This document shows positions 1 to 5,939 of a stretch of 7,373 nt of DNA, in pieces. The stretch is from Bacillota bacterium (GTDB lineage: Bacteria > Bacillota_I > Bacilli_A > Acholeplasmatales > Acholeplasmataceae). The stretch spans positions 1-7,373 of the forward strand of contig JAEWVV010000108.1 of NCBI GenBank assembly GCA_023458995.1, written 5' to 3'. The notes under the pieces were generated by a model that did no database searches, was not told the origin of the DNA, and worked only from the letters and a program-made list of their open reading frames with translations. Positions within the stretch are counted from its first letter, which is position 1, and every line of letters starts with the position of its first letter. Position numbers and translations under genes: made by a program.

Positions 1-142
1 ATTTAAGTTTAAGCGTATAGGTTTCTTCAAATTCTATTTCTTCAAAAGAAATATCGAAATGTTGATAATTATGAAAGAATAGAAAGAGCGATAATTCTTG
101 AATAATCTGTGAAGCTATTTTCATGTCTTGTTTTGTCTTCAT
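1..142 (-). CDS. Unrecognised protein, N-terminal part (gene runs off left edge)
   Basis: An open frame starts with ATG at 142-140 and stays open to base 1, giving 47 residues without a stop. It is preceded by a strong GGAGGA ribosome-binding site that lies inside the last codons of the DUF1576 gene. Its ATG shares one base with that gene's TAA stop (TAATG), which points to translational coupling and a shared transcript. The visible part begins MKTKQDMKIASQIIQELSLF, a stretch that reads as a helix, followed by an acidic segment rich in Ile, Phe and Glu that alternates as beta-strands do. There is no signal peptide or obvious membrane segment, so it is probably cytosolic. I do not recognise the family. 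The coupling suggests that it works with the DUF1576 membrane protein, perhaps as a cytosolic partner, but that is inference. The existence of the gene is well supported by the ribosome-binding site, the overlap and the open frame. Confidence 0.7.
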   Translation of the reverse strand, partial: MKTKQDMKIASQIIQELSLFLFFHNYQHFDISFEEIEFEETYTLKLK

Positions 143-1401
143 TAATCTTCCTCCACTTTATCTTTTCGAATGAAATCAAAGATTGGTACGATGATGGCTG
201 CAACAAAACCAGCAGCAAACCCGTTATTATAAAGGTCGAATCCACCTTGAAATGGATAAGTAATCGGTGTAAATAACACATGGATGAATCCTGCAAGAAG
301 TCCTACAAAGAAACCATGACGTCCAGCGACTGGTGCAATCGCAGTTACAAAGAGAACTCCAATCTGCAGACCAGTAGAAGGAGTACCTCCTGTCCATCGT
401 GTAATTAAGAACCATAGGGATGCACCTAACATGACAGGAATTGAGTTTTTAGGATGTTTACCAAATGCAGCAAACCCCATGACTGTTAGAATACCAGAGA
501 TGACAGGACCATTGATTTGAATATTAAGAACGACAGTAAACAAAATCGAGATTAAACCCATGATGCCGACGTTAATCATCGTGATTTCTTCTTTGCCATC
601 ACGCATGAAATCAGAAACTAGGCGACCTGAACTTTTTAGAATAACAGGGTAATCTTTGAATGCTTTTGGATTTCTAAGTAATCCTAAGATAATAAAAAGA
701 ATAGAGAATATGATAGTTATAATCAATAATTCATAATGATACACTTCAGATGTCGATGAATCAAAGATGAAGAGATCAAGTTTGAAGACACCTCTTAAGA
801 TAGCTGAATAAAGAAATGATAAAATTCCCATGGTAAATCCGATATTGTAAAGGTTGTAACCTTTATGAAATCTAAGCATATGGACAGACATAATGGGAAG
901 AAGAAAACCTGAGAGAACTCCAACAAGAATTCCAGCAGGAATACTTATGAAGTAATCCCAACCTGTACCAAAGATTAAATACGATACAATCGGTGCAATC
1001 CCAGTAGCAAAAAGTAAAACAATGATTAATGATTTAAAAGGTACTTTTTGGAATTTAGCGTTTAAATAGATTCCAGCATAAATAGGAATAATATTTAAAA
1101 AGTTCTTACCGAAGAAAGCAAATCCTGCAATGGTTAAGAGTCCTGCAAAAATAGGACCAGTTAGTTTTAATTTAAGCACTAAGATAAGAATATACGTGAT
1201 GAGTAACGTTAAACTGACGTTCACGAGTGAAGCACCTAATCCACCAATTCTTAAGTAATCAGAGACTAAAACGGAAGGACTTTTCAAGATTTCAATTAAA
1301 CCAAGATAAATCTCTTTGGGTGAATCAATGATAAAAGCTAACAGAACTAAAACGAGAAGCGAAATAGGAAATAAATACTTGTTTTGGATCAGGTTTTTCA
1401 A
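142..1401 (-). CDS. DUF1576-type polytopic membrane protein with internal duplication
   Basis: A 419-residue integral membrane protein with roughly 12 hydrophobic segments. It resembles, from memory, the DUF1576 family, whose function is not established. It is made of two homologous halves. Landmarks of the first half recur about 216 residues later: LKSP at 39 and LKSS at 255, VSDYLR at 46 and VSDFMR at 262, TGP at 81 and NGP at 297, GFAFFGK at 93 and GFAAFGK at 309. IAP recurs at 135 and 355, and GYNLYNIGF at 181 matches GFDLYNNGF at 387. Such a repeat is typical of channels and carriers with pseudo-twofold symmetry, so a transport role is likely, but the substrate is unknown. The start is TTG: AAGGAG lies 9 bases upstream, no in-frame ATG lies nearby, and the next Met is residue 171. 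The stop overlaps the start of the following unknown gene. Upstream it is separated from the gcv operon by a terminator and has its own promoter. Confidence 0.85.
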   Translation of the reverse strand: MKNLIQNKYLFPISLLVLVLLAFIIDSPKEIYLGLIEILKSPSVLVSDYLRIGGLGASLVNVSLTLLITYILILVLKLKLTGPIFAGLLTIAGFAFFGKNFLNIIPIYAGIYLNAKFQKVPFKSLIIVLLFATGIAPIVSYLIFGTGWDYFISIPAGILVGVLSGFLLPIMSVHMLRFHKGYNLYNIGFTMGILSFLYSAILRGVFKLDLFIFDSSTSEVYHYELLIITIIFSILFIILGLLRNPKAFKDYPVILKSSGRLVSDFMRDGKEEITMINVGIMGLISILFTVVLNIQINGPVISGILTVMGFAAFGKHPKNSIPVMLGASLWFLITRWTGGTPSTGLQIGVLFVTAIAPVAGRHGFFVGLLAGFIHVLFTPITYPFQGGFDLYNNGFAAGFVAAIIVPIFDFIRKDKVEED

Positions 1402-1433
1402 ATGTGTAGACTCCTTAGAAATATGTCACGGTC

Positions 1434-1442
1434 ATTATATCA
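1434..1442 (-). promoter_or_regulatory. Extended -10 promoter of the DUF1576 gene
   Basis: Read on the minus strand, TGATATAAT is a perfect extended -10 element (TGn followed by TATAAT). No good -35 box lies at 16-18 bases, which is common for extended -10 promoters. Transcription would start near 1427, giving a leader of about 25 bases that contains AAGGAG at 1416-1411. It lies just downstream of the gcv terminator, so the DUF1576 unit is probably transcribed independently of gcv. Confidence 0.6.
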
Positions 1443-1470
1443 TGATTTATATTGAGTTATGTGTGATAAA

Positions 1471-1501
1471 GTAAAGAAAAAAAGGCGAAAATTTCGCCTT
1501 T
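1471..1501 (-). terminator. Intrinsic terminator of the gcv operon
   Basis: The ten bases AAAGGCGAAA at 1481-1490 pair perfectly with 1492-1501, with the innermost A/T pairs probably open to form the loop. On the minus strand the hairpin is followed by TTTTCTTTAC, a clear T-tract. The arm at 1492-1501 overlaps the stop codon of gcvPB (1502-1500), so termination comes immediately at the end of the operon. On the plus strand the following bases are less T-rich, so the terminator is mainly one-directional. Confidence 0.85.
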
Positions 1502-2945
1502 ATTTAATATCTTTAAATTTAACAATTGGTTGTCTTGCAGCTTTGGCTTCATCAAGTCTCTTAACGATGGTTTGATGAGGTGCAGTCTTCACAAGCTCTG
1601 GTGTTTCTATCGATTCTTGAACAATCTTTCGCATGACATCAATAAATTCATCCAATGTTTCTTTGGATTCACCTTCAGTAGGTTCAATCATCATGGATTG
1701 ACTGAAAATGAGTGGGAAATAAATCGTTGGTGCATGGAAGCCGTAATCTAAAAGACGTTTTGCGATATCAAGTGTTTTAACACCGGTTGATTGGTCTTTT
1801 AATCCATCAAAAACAAATTCATGGAGACAGTGCCCATCAATGGGAAGTTCAAAGAGATCTTTTAAAGAATCTTTGACGTAGTTTGCATTTAGAACAGCCA
1901 TCGGTCCGATATTGGAAAGATGCTCTTTACCAAATGTCATGATGTAGACATAAGCTCTTAAATAAACAGAAGCATTACCATAGAATAATCCTAAAGCACC
2001 GATTGAATCATTTGCTTGGTCTAAGTAATAGTAATCATTTTTCTTTCTGACAACTGGATTTGGTAAAAACTCAACAAGTTTTTCACAAACGCCAACTGGG
2101 CCTGAACCAGGACCACCACCACCATGTGGTGTAGAGAAGGTCTTATGGAGATTGATATGTGTAATATCAAATCCCATATCACCAGGTTTAGCTTTACCAA
2201 CTAAAGCGTTAAGGTTTGCTCCATCATAATAGAGTAATCCGCCTGCTTCATGGACAAGTTTCGCAATTTCAGTAATATCTTTTTCAAAGACACCAGCTGT
2301 ATTTGGATTAGTTAACATAAGACCAGCGATTTCATCGTTTAAAACAGATTTTAATGCTTCTAGATTAACAGTTCCATCAGGATTTGACTTGATTTCAACA
2401 GTTTCAAATCCACAAACGGTTGCTGATGCTGGGTTTGTTCCATGTGCTGAATCAGGAATAATAATCTTATTGCGTTTAAAGTCTTTATTCTTTTCATGAT
2501 AAGCTTTAATAACCATGAGACCTGCTAACTCACCATGAGCACCTGCAAATGGGTTTAATGAATATGCTTTTAATCCTGAAATTTCAGAAAGCATTTCTTG
2601 AAGAGAATAATAGATCTTTAGTAATCCCTGAATGGTTTCAACAGGTTGCAAGGGATGTATATTTGCAAATCCAGGTAATGTAGCAAGTTCGTCATTGATT
2701 TTAGGATTGTACTTCATCGTACAAGATCCTAATGGATAAAATCCATTTTCAACACCGAAGTTCTTTTGGCTAACATTCGTGAAATGTCTAACGACATCAA
2801 GTTCTGAGACTTCGGGAAGATCAGCTTTTTCTTGTCTTAATAAGTTTTTGGGAAGTTCGACTTCTGGAAGATTCTTTTCTTCAACGTTAAAACCGATACG
2901 ACCTTTCTTCGATAATTCAAAGATCATTTTATTATAGTATTTCAT
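1500..2945 (-). CDS. gcvPB: Glycine dehydrogenase (decarboxylating) subunit 2, P-protein beta
   Basis: The PLP-carrying subunit of the two-subunit P-protein of the glycine cleavage system. It decarboxylates glycine and passes the aminomethyl group to the lipoyl arm of GcvH in the cytosol. At 481 residues it has normal length. Family signatures are intact: GSCTMKYNP (73-81), NPFAGAHGE (131-139), PDSAHGTNPASA (164-175, including the His that stacks on PLP), YYDGANLNAL (239-248, with the Asp that contacts the PLP ring nitrogen), and HINLHKTFSTPHGGGGPGSG (263-282), in which K268 is the expected PLP Schiff-base lysine. The end, a LDEAKAARQP-type tail, is also family-like. The ATG shares one base with the gcvPA stop (TGATG). 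Its ribosome-binding site, GGTGGTGA at 2960-2953, lies inside gcvPA, so translation is probably coupled, which fits a 1:1 subunit ratio. It is the last gene of the operon, directly followed by the terminator. Confidence 0.97.
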   Translation of the reverse strand: MKYYNKMIFELSKKGRIGFNVEEKNLPEVELPKNLLRQEKADLPEVSELDVVRHFTNVSQKNFGVENGFYPLGSCTMKYNPKINDELATLPGFANIHPLQPVETIQGLLKIYYSLQEMLSEISGLKAYSLNPFAGAHGELAGLMVIKAYHEKNKDFKRNKIIIPDSAHGTNPASATVCGFETVEIKSNPDGTVNLEALKSVLNDEIAGLMLTNPNTAGVFEKDITEIAKLVHEAGGLLYYDGANLNALVGKAKPGDMGFDITHINLHKTFSTPHGGGGPGSGPVGVCEKLVEFLPNPVVRKKNDYYYLDQANDSIGALGLFYGNASVYLRAYVYIMTFGKEHLSNIGPMAVLNANYVKDSLKDLFELPIDGHCLHEFVFDGLKDQSTGVKTLDIAKRLLDYGFHAPTIYFPLIFSQSMMIEPTEGESKETLDEFIDVMRKIVQESIETPELVKTAPHQTIVKRLDEAKAARQPIVKFKDIK

Positions 2946-4255
2946 CAGAAGTTCACCACCATTCTAACGAGTTCGTCCATCTCTTGGGTCGTTCTCTTCT
3001 CTGTGACTGCAAAGAGTAATTGGTCATCACCGACAGGAAGTGGTCCTAAAATACCTTGTTTGATACAGAGATTATCAAATGCTTTGGTATCAAACTTAGC
3101 TTTTAAGACAAATTCTTTGAAGAATGGTTTTGTATAGACGATTTCGAATTTCTTTGTTTCAAGTAATTTTTGGTACAAATAGTGAGCACCTTTCATCGAT
3201 TCATTCGCAACCTTAACTAAACCTTCTTTACCCATTGTAGATAAATAGATGGTTACAGCTAATGCCATTAAAGATTGGTTTGAACAAATGTTTGAATTAG
3301 CTTTCGCACGTCTGATGTGTTGTTCTCTTGCTTGAAGTGTTAAAACGAATGCACGTTTTCCATCAAGATCAGTTGTTACACCACAAATACGACCTGGCAT
3401 TTTTCTTACATACTTCATCTTGGTTGCAAGATATCCTAAGTATGCACCACCAAATGAAAGAGGAAGGCCTAAGGATTGAAGATCGCCACATGCGATATCG
3501 GCATCATATTCACCTTGAGTTTTAATCATACTTAATGCTTGACCTTCACTGTTCATGATAAACATACCACCTGCTTCATGAACAACATCTGCAAATCCTT
3601 CATAATCTTCAATGATACCGAAGTAGTTTGGATTTTGAACGATAAGACCCATCGTATCAGCGATATGATGTTTTACTTGGTTTAAGTCAGTAACACCATC
3701 TTTTGCAGGAATTACTTTCACATTTAAATGTCTATAATGTGCATAAGTCTTAATGACTTCAATCGTTCTTGGGTTTACGGTTTCAGAGACTAAAATCGTA
3801 TCTTTTTCGGTTTGTGCATGTGCCATAAACATCGCTTCAGCAGTAGCAGTAGAACCATCATACATCGATGCGTTTGATACATCCATGCCTGTAAGTTCAC
3901 AAACCATGGTTTGGTATTCAAAAATGTATTGTAGTGTTCCTTGTGCAACTTCAGGTTGATAAGGTGTATACGACGTTAAAAACTCTTGACGACTAATCAA
4001 GGATTTAACAATCGATGGTGTATAGTGATCATAAGCACCAGCACCTCTAAAAATAACGAGTTGCTTATTTTCATCTGCAAGTTTTTGCATATGAGTAGTT
4101 AACGCTTGATCAGATAATTGACTTGGAATTTGATAAGGCTTTGTTAATCTTAATTTCTTGGGTATTGATGAGAAGAGGTCATCGATGGAATTAGCACCCG
4201 TGACCTTGAGCATTTCATCAATATCTTCCCTGGTGTGGGGTAGATATTTATGCAT
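2945..4255 (-). CDS. gcvPA: Glycine dehydrogenase (decarboxylating) subunit 1, P-protein alpha
   Basis: The non-PLP-lysine subunit that pairs with GcvPB to form the P-protein heterotetramer. It has a degenerate aminotransferase-like fold that completes the active site. At 436 residues it is close to the family's usual ~445. Recognisable segments are YLPHTREDIDEML near the N-terminus (4-16), FRGAGAYDHYTP (69-80), SYTPYQPEVAQGTLQ (95-109), ASMYDGSTATAEA (129-141), QNPNYFG (207-213), GRICGVTTDLDGKRAFVLTL (288-307), and QAREQHIRRAKANSN with ICSNQSL (308-329). The start ATG lies three bases after the gcvH stop, with GAGGAA at 4267-4262 inside the end of gcvH as the ribosome-binding site. The TGA stop overlaps the ATG of gcvPB by one base. 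The split P-protein is typical of Firmicutes, archaea and thermophiles, whereas E. coli and most proteobacteria have a single fused GcvP. Confidence 0.97.
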   Translation of the reverse strand: MHKYLPHTREDIDEMLKVTGANSIDDLFSSIPKKLRLTKPYQIPSQLSDQALTTHMQKLADENKQLVIFRGAGAYDHYTPSIVKSLISRQEFLTSYTPYQPEVAQGTLQYIFEYQTMVCELTGMDVSNASMYDGSTATAEAMFMAHAQTEKDTILVSETVNPRTIEVIKTYAHYRHLNVKVIPAKDGVTDLNQVKHHIADTMGLIVQNPNYFGIIEDYEGFADVVHEAGGMFIMNSEGQALSMIKTQGEYDADIACGDLQSLGLPLSFGGAYLGYLATKMKYVRKMPGRICGVTTDLDGKRAFVLTLQAREQHIRRAKANSNICSNQSLMALAVTIYLSTMGKEGLVKVANESMKGAHYLYQKLLETKKFEIVYTKPFFKEFVLKAKFDTKAFDNLCIKQGILGPLPVGDDQLLFAVTEKRTTQEMDELVRMVVNF

Positions 4256-4258
4256 AGA

Positions 4259-4636
4259 TTATTCCTCGCAATATGGAGCGTAATCTTTTGGACTTAATAA
4301 TGATTTTACTTCTTCAACGTTTGATAATTCGATTTTAGCAATCCATGATCCATATGGGTCATCATTTAATAATTCTGGGTTTCCTTCTAAATCTTTATTG
4401 ACTTCAAGGATTTTACCTGAAATTGGAGTATAGACATCAGAAGCTGCTTTAACTGATTCAACAGCACCCATTGCATCACCTTTTTTAACGGATTTTCCAA
4501 CTTTTGGTAATTCGATAAATACGACTGAACCTAATGCGTGTTGTGCGTGGTCAGAAATACCAACTAGAGCGATATTTCCTTCAACTTTCACCCATTCATG
4601 GCTTGCACTGTAGAGTAATCCTTCTTTAATATTCAT
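4259..4636 (-). CDS. gcvH: Glycine cleavage system H protein (lipoyl carrier)
   Basis: The small lipoylated shuttle protein of the glycine cleavage system. Its lipoyl arm carries the aminomethyl group from P-protein to T-protein and is then reoxidised by L-protein. The 125 residues match the family length. The entry SASHEWVKVEG (10-20), GISDHAQHALGSVVFIELP (26-44) and the lipoylation site AVESVKAASDVYTP (58-71) are all present, with K63 as the lysine to be lipoylated. The C-terminal NDDPYGSWIAKI (91-102) is also characteristic. AGGAGGA at 4650-4644 is an excellent ribosome-binding site and overlaps the TAG stop of gcvT, with 12 bases between the two genes. No lipoate ligase or lipoyl synthase gene is visible, so lipoylation must be provided from elsewhere. 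In some genomes gcvH lies apart from the gcvT-PA-PB cluster, but here it is inside the operon. The protein could also act as a lipoyl-relay donor to other dehydrogenases, which the sequence cannot show. Confidence 0.97.
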   Translation of the reverse strand: MNIKEGLLYSASHEWVKVEGNIALVGISDHAQHALGSVVFIELPKVGKSVKKGDAMGAVESVKAASDVYTPISGKILEVNKDLEGNPELLNDDPYGSWIAKIELSNVEEVKSLLSPKDYAPYCEE

Positions 4637-4648
4637 GTGTAAATCCTC

Positions 4649-5722
4649 CTATTTGTTATATTTCTTTGTATAGAATTTTCTATTTCTTACTTTTGCAGGG
4701 ACTAAGTTATTTCTAATTTGAACGAAGAGTTCTGTTCCAATGTCTTGATATTTAATGTCGATTAATGCGCATGCTACGGGAGTAGTTACATTTGGAAGTA
4801 GATAACCCGTCGTAATAACACCAACCACTTGATCATCTTTTAGAACTTGATATCCATGACGTGGGATATTGCGTTCAAGTAGTTCAATACCGACGACTTT
4901 CCGTTTTGGAGCAGCTTTATACGCGACGAGAGCATCTTTACCAATAAAGTTTTTATCGAGTTTAACGGCGAAATTTAAGCCTGCTTCAATCGGGTTAATC
5001 GTTTCACTGATTTCATGACCATAGAGTGGAAGATTAGCTTCAAAACGAAGTGTATCTCTTGATCCTAGACCACAGGGAACAGCACCTTCACTAATCGCTT
5101 TATCCCAAATCTGTGAAATAAGTTCTGGTTTACCATAGACTTCAAATCCATCTTCACCTGTATAACCGGTGCGAGAGAAGATGACATGGCCTGAACCAAA
5201 GGGTATCACTTTGTAGGTCATGAATGATAAATCGCTACCTGTAGCACCTGTAATCTTTTCAATGTGTTTTTCAGCTTCTGGACCTTGAATGGCGACTTGT
5301 GCGAAATCTTCAGAAACGTTACGTGTTGTGACATTAAAAGCTTTTGCTTGTTTTTCGACCCAAGCATAATCTTTATCAATGTTACCAGCATTGACGACAA
5401 GTAAAACTTTTTTATGATTGATCACATAAACAAGTAAGTCATCAACAACAAATCCGTTTTCATCACACATTAAAGTATAAGTTACTTTTGCAGTGTCTTC
5501 AGTGATGTTATTTGTCACTAAATAGTTTACAAACGATAGAGCATCTTTGCCCTCAACAAGAAATTCACCCATGTGTGAAACATCAAAAATGCCCATACCT
5601 GTACGAACAGCAAGATGCTCTTCTGTTATCCCGGTATAGGACACTGGCATATGGAAACCAGCATATTCAATCATTTTTGCGTTCAACGCTAGGTGTTTGT
5701 CATGCAGTACAGTTATTTTCAT
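4649..5722 (-). CDS. gcvT: Aminomethyltransferase, glycine cleavage T protein
   Basis: The tetrahydrofolate-dependent T protein. It releases ammonia from the aminomethyl-lipoyl arm of GcvH and forms 5,10-methylenetetrahydrofolate. At 357 residues it is full length. It shows the N-terminal [20 protein letters not shown] (10-29), FDVSHMGE (46-53), VVDDLLVY (92-99, where D95/D96 include the expected catalytic aspartate), [10 protein letters not shown] (110-119, folate-site region), [14 protein letters not shown] (183-196), [20 protein letters not shown] (218-237) and PIEAGL (244-249). The C-terminal barrel domain ends with AKVRNRKFY. The start ATG has AGGAGA at 5736-5731, nine bases upstream. 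It is the first gene of the gcv operon, transcribed from the promoter at 5756-5782, and its first bases lie just below a cre-like element. The unrelated YgfZ folate-binding paralogues lack this combination of motifs, so the assignment is firm. Confidence 0.97.
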   Translation of the reverse strand: MKITVLHDKHLALNAKMIEYAGFHMPVSYTGITEEHLAVRTGMGIFDVSHMGEFLVEGKDALSFVNYLVTNNITEDTAKVTYTLMCDENGFVVDDLLVYVINHKKVLLVVNAGNIDKDYAWVEKQAKAFNVTTRNVSEDFAQVAIQGPEAEKHIEKITGATGSDLSFMTYKVIPFGSGHVIFSRTGYTGEDGFEVYGKPELISQIWDKAISEGAVPCGLGSRDTLRFEANLPLYGHEISETINPIEAGLNFAVKLDKNFIGKDALVAYKAAPKRKVVGIELLERNIPRHGYQVLKDDQVVGVITTGYLLPNVTTPVACALIDIKYQDIGTELFVQIRNNLVPAKVRNRKFYTKKYNK

Positions 5723-5735
5723 TTATTAAGTCTCC

Positions 5736-5749
5736 TAAAAGCGTTTTCT
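5736..5749 (-). promoter_or_regulatory. cre-like sequence at the gcv transcription start
   Basis: On the plus strand the bases read TAAAAGCGTTTTCT. This agrees at 13 of 14 positions with the classical catabolite-responsive element TGWAARCGYTWNCW, the only mismatch being A for G at position 2. It spans the predicted transcription start (about 5749) to the ribosome-binding site of gcvT. This is a position from which CcpA or a related LacI-family regulator would block transcription. No regulator gene is in the window, so binding by CcpA is inference. Confidence 0.5.
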
Positions 5750-5755
5750 ATAATC

Positions 5756-5782
5756 ATTATACACCAAGATTGATGTTTTCAA
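5756..5782 (-). promoter_or_regulatory. Promoter of the gcvT-gcvH-gcvPA-gcvPB operon
   Basis: On the minus strand there is a perfect -10 TATAAT (5761-5756) and a good -35 TTGAAA (5782-5777, five of six consensus bases), separated by 15 bases, which is two short of the optimum. Transcription would start near 5749, leaving a leader of about 27 bases before the gcvT ATG. The short spacer may make the promoter weak or dependent on a regulator. The leader leaves no room for a glycine riboswitch. Confidence 0.65.
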
Positions 5783-5793
5783 TCTTAATTGAA
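5766..5793. promoter_or_regulatory. Inverted repeat over the gcv -35 box, candidate operator
   Basis: AAGATTGA at 5766-5773 is a perfect 8-base inverted repeat of TCAATCTT at 5779-5786, with a 5-base loop. A second, overlapping inverted repeat pairs TTCAAT (5778-5783) with ATTGAA (5788-5793). Together they give three ATTGA/TCAAT half-sites of alternating orientation centred near 5771, 5781 and 5790, about one helical turn apart. The array covers the -35 box and the spacer of the gcv promoter, the position expected of a repressor site. The lack of a T-tract argues against a terminator. Confidence 0.5.
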
Positions 5794-5822
5794 TTGCTAT
5801 TTACTATCGTAAAAGAATGGTA

Positions 5823-5834
5823 TGAAAATTTTCA
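5823..5834. repeat. 12-base perfect palindrome between the divergent promoters
   Basis: TGAAAATTTTCA reads identically on both strands. It lies about 62 bases upstream of the gcv -10 box and about 54 bases upstream of the arsR -10 box. Such a palindrome could bind a dimeric regulator, but it is made only of A/T plus one G/C pair near each end, so chance occurrence in AT-rich DNA cannot be excluded. Confidence 0.35.
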
Positions 5835-5884
5835 GTAAGTGATTGTAAATAATGTCAAAAGAGAATGGAAAATCATATAAATGG

Positions 5885-5893
5885 TGATACAAT
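5885..5893 (+). promoter_or_regulatory. Extended -10 promoter of the arsR-permease operon
   Basis: TGATACAAT combines the TGn extension with TACAAT, one base from the -10 consensus. The bases at the -35 distance (ATGGAA at 5865-5870, 17-base spacer) match the consensus poorly. Transcription would begin near 5900, leaving a leader of about 40 bases. The -10 box and start point overlap the dyads at 5887-5934, consistent with repression by the encoded ArsR protein. Confidence 0.55.
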
Positions 5894-5934
5894 ATAGATA
5901 AGTATCAATATAGATGGATATCAATATATAGGTG
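5887..5934. promoter_or_regulatory. Two dyads with 16-base period over the arsR promoter, candidate ArsR operators
   Basis: Three 16-base units lie head to tail, each with the core CAATATA at 5890, 5906 and 5922. Their junctions form dyads. The first is ATATAGATA and TATCAATAT around a two-base AG centre (5892-5911, eight of nine pairs), a shape that fits the 12-2-12 operators described for the ArsR/SmtB family. The second joins ATATAGAT (5908-5915) to ATCAATAT (5920-5927) around GGAT, with its centre exactly 16 bases from the first. They cover the -10 box, the predicted start point and the leader, where a repressor would block RNA polymerase. Binding by this ArsR is inference. Confidence 0.55.
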
Positions 5935-5939
5935 AGATT

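Noticed and set aside
3328..3959. Plus-strand open frames opposite gcvPA
   Set aside because: They are short, carry no domain or ribosome-binding site, and mirror the codon bias of the gcvPA gene on the other strand.
5737..5747. Small AAAA-CGC-TTTT hairpin in the gcvT leader as an attenuator
   Set aside because: The stem is only four A/T pairs around a three-base loop, too weak to stop transcription. The same bases are better explained as a cre-like element.
5512..5838. 108-codon open frame on the plus strand opposite the start of gcvT
   Set aside because: It is antisense to a firmly identified gene, its product has no recognisable domain, and it runs through the gcv promoter and operator elements.
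5853..5858. Perfect TTGACA on the minus strand as a gcv -35 box
   Set aside because: No acceptable -10 sequence follows at 16-18 bases (the bases there read CTGAAA), and the promoter at 5756-5782 is much closer to gcvT.
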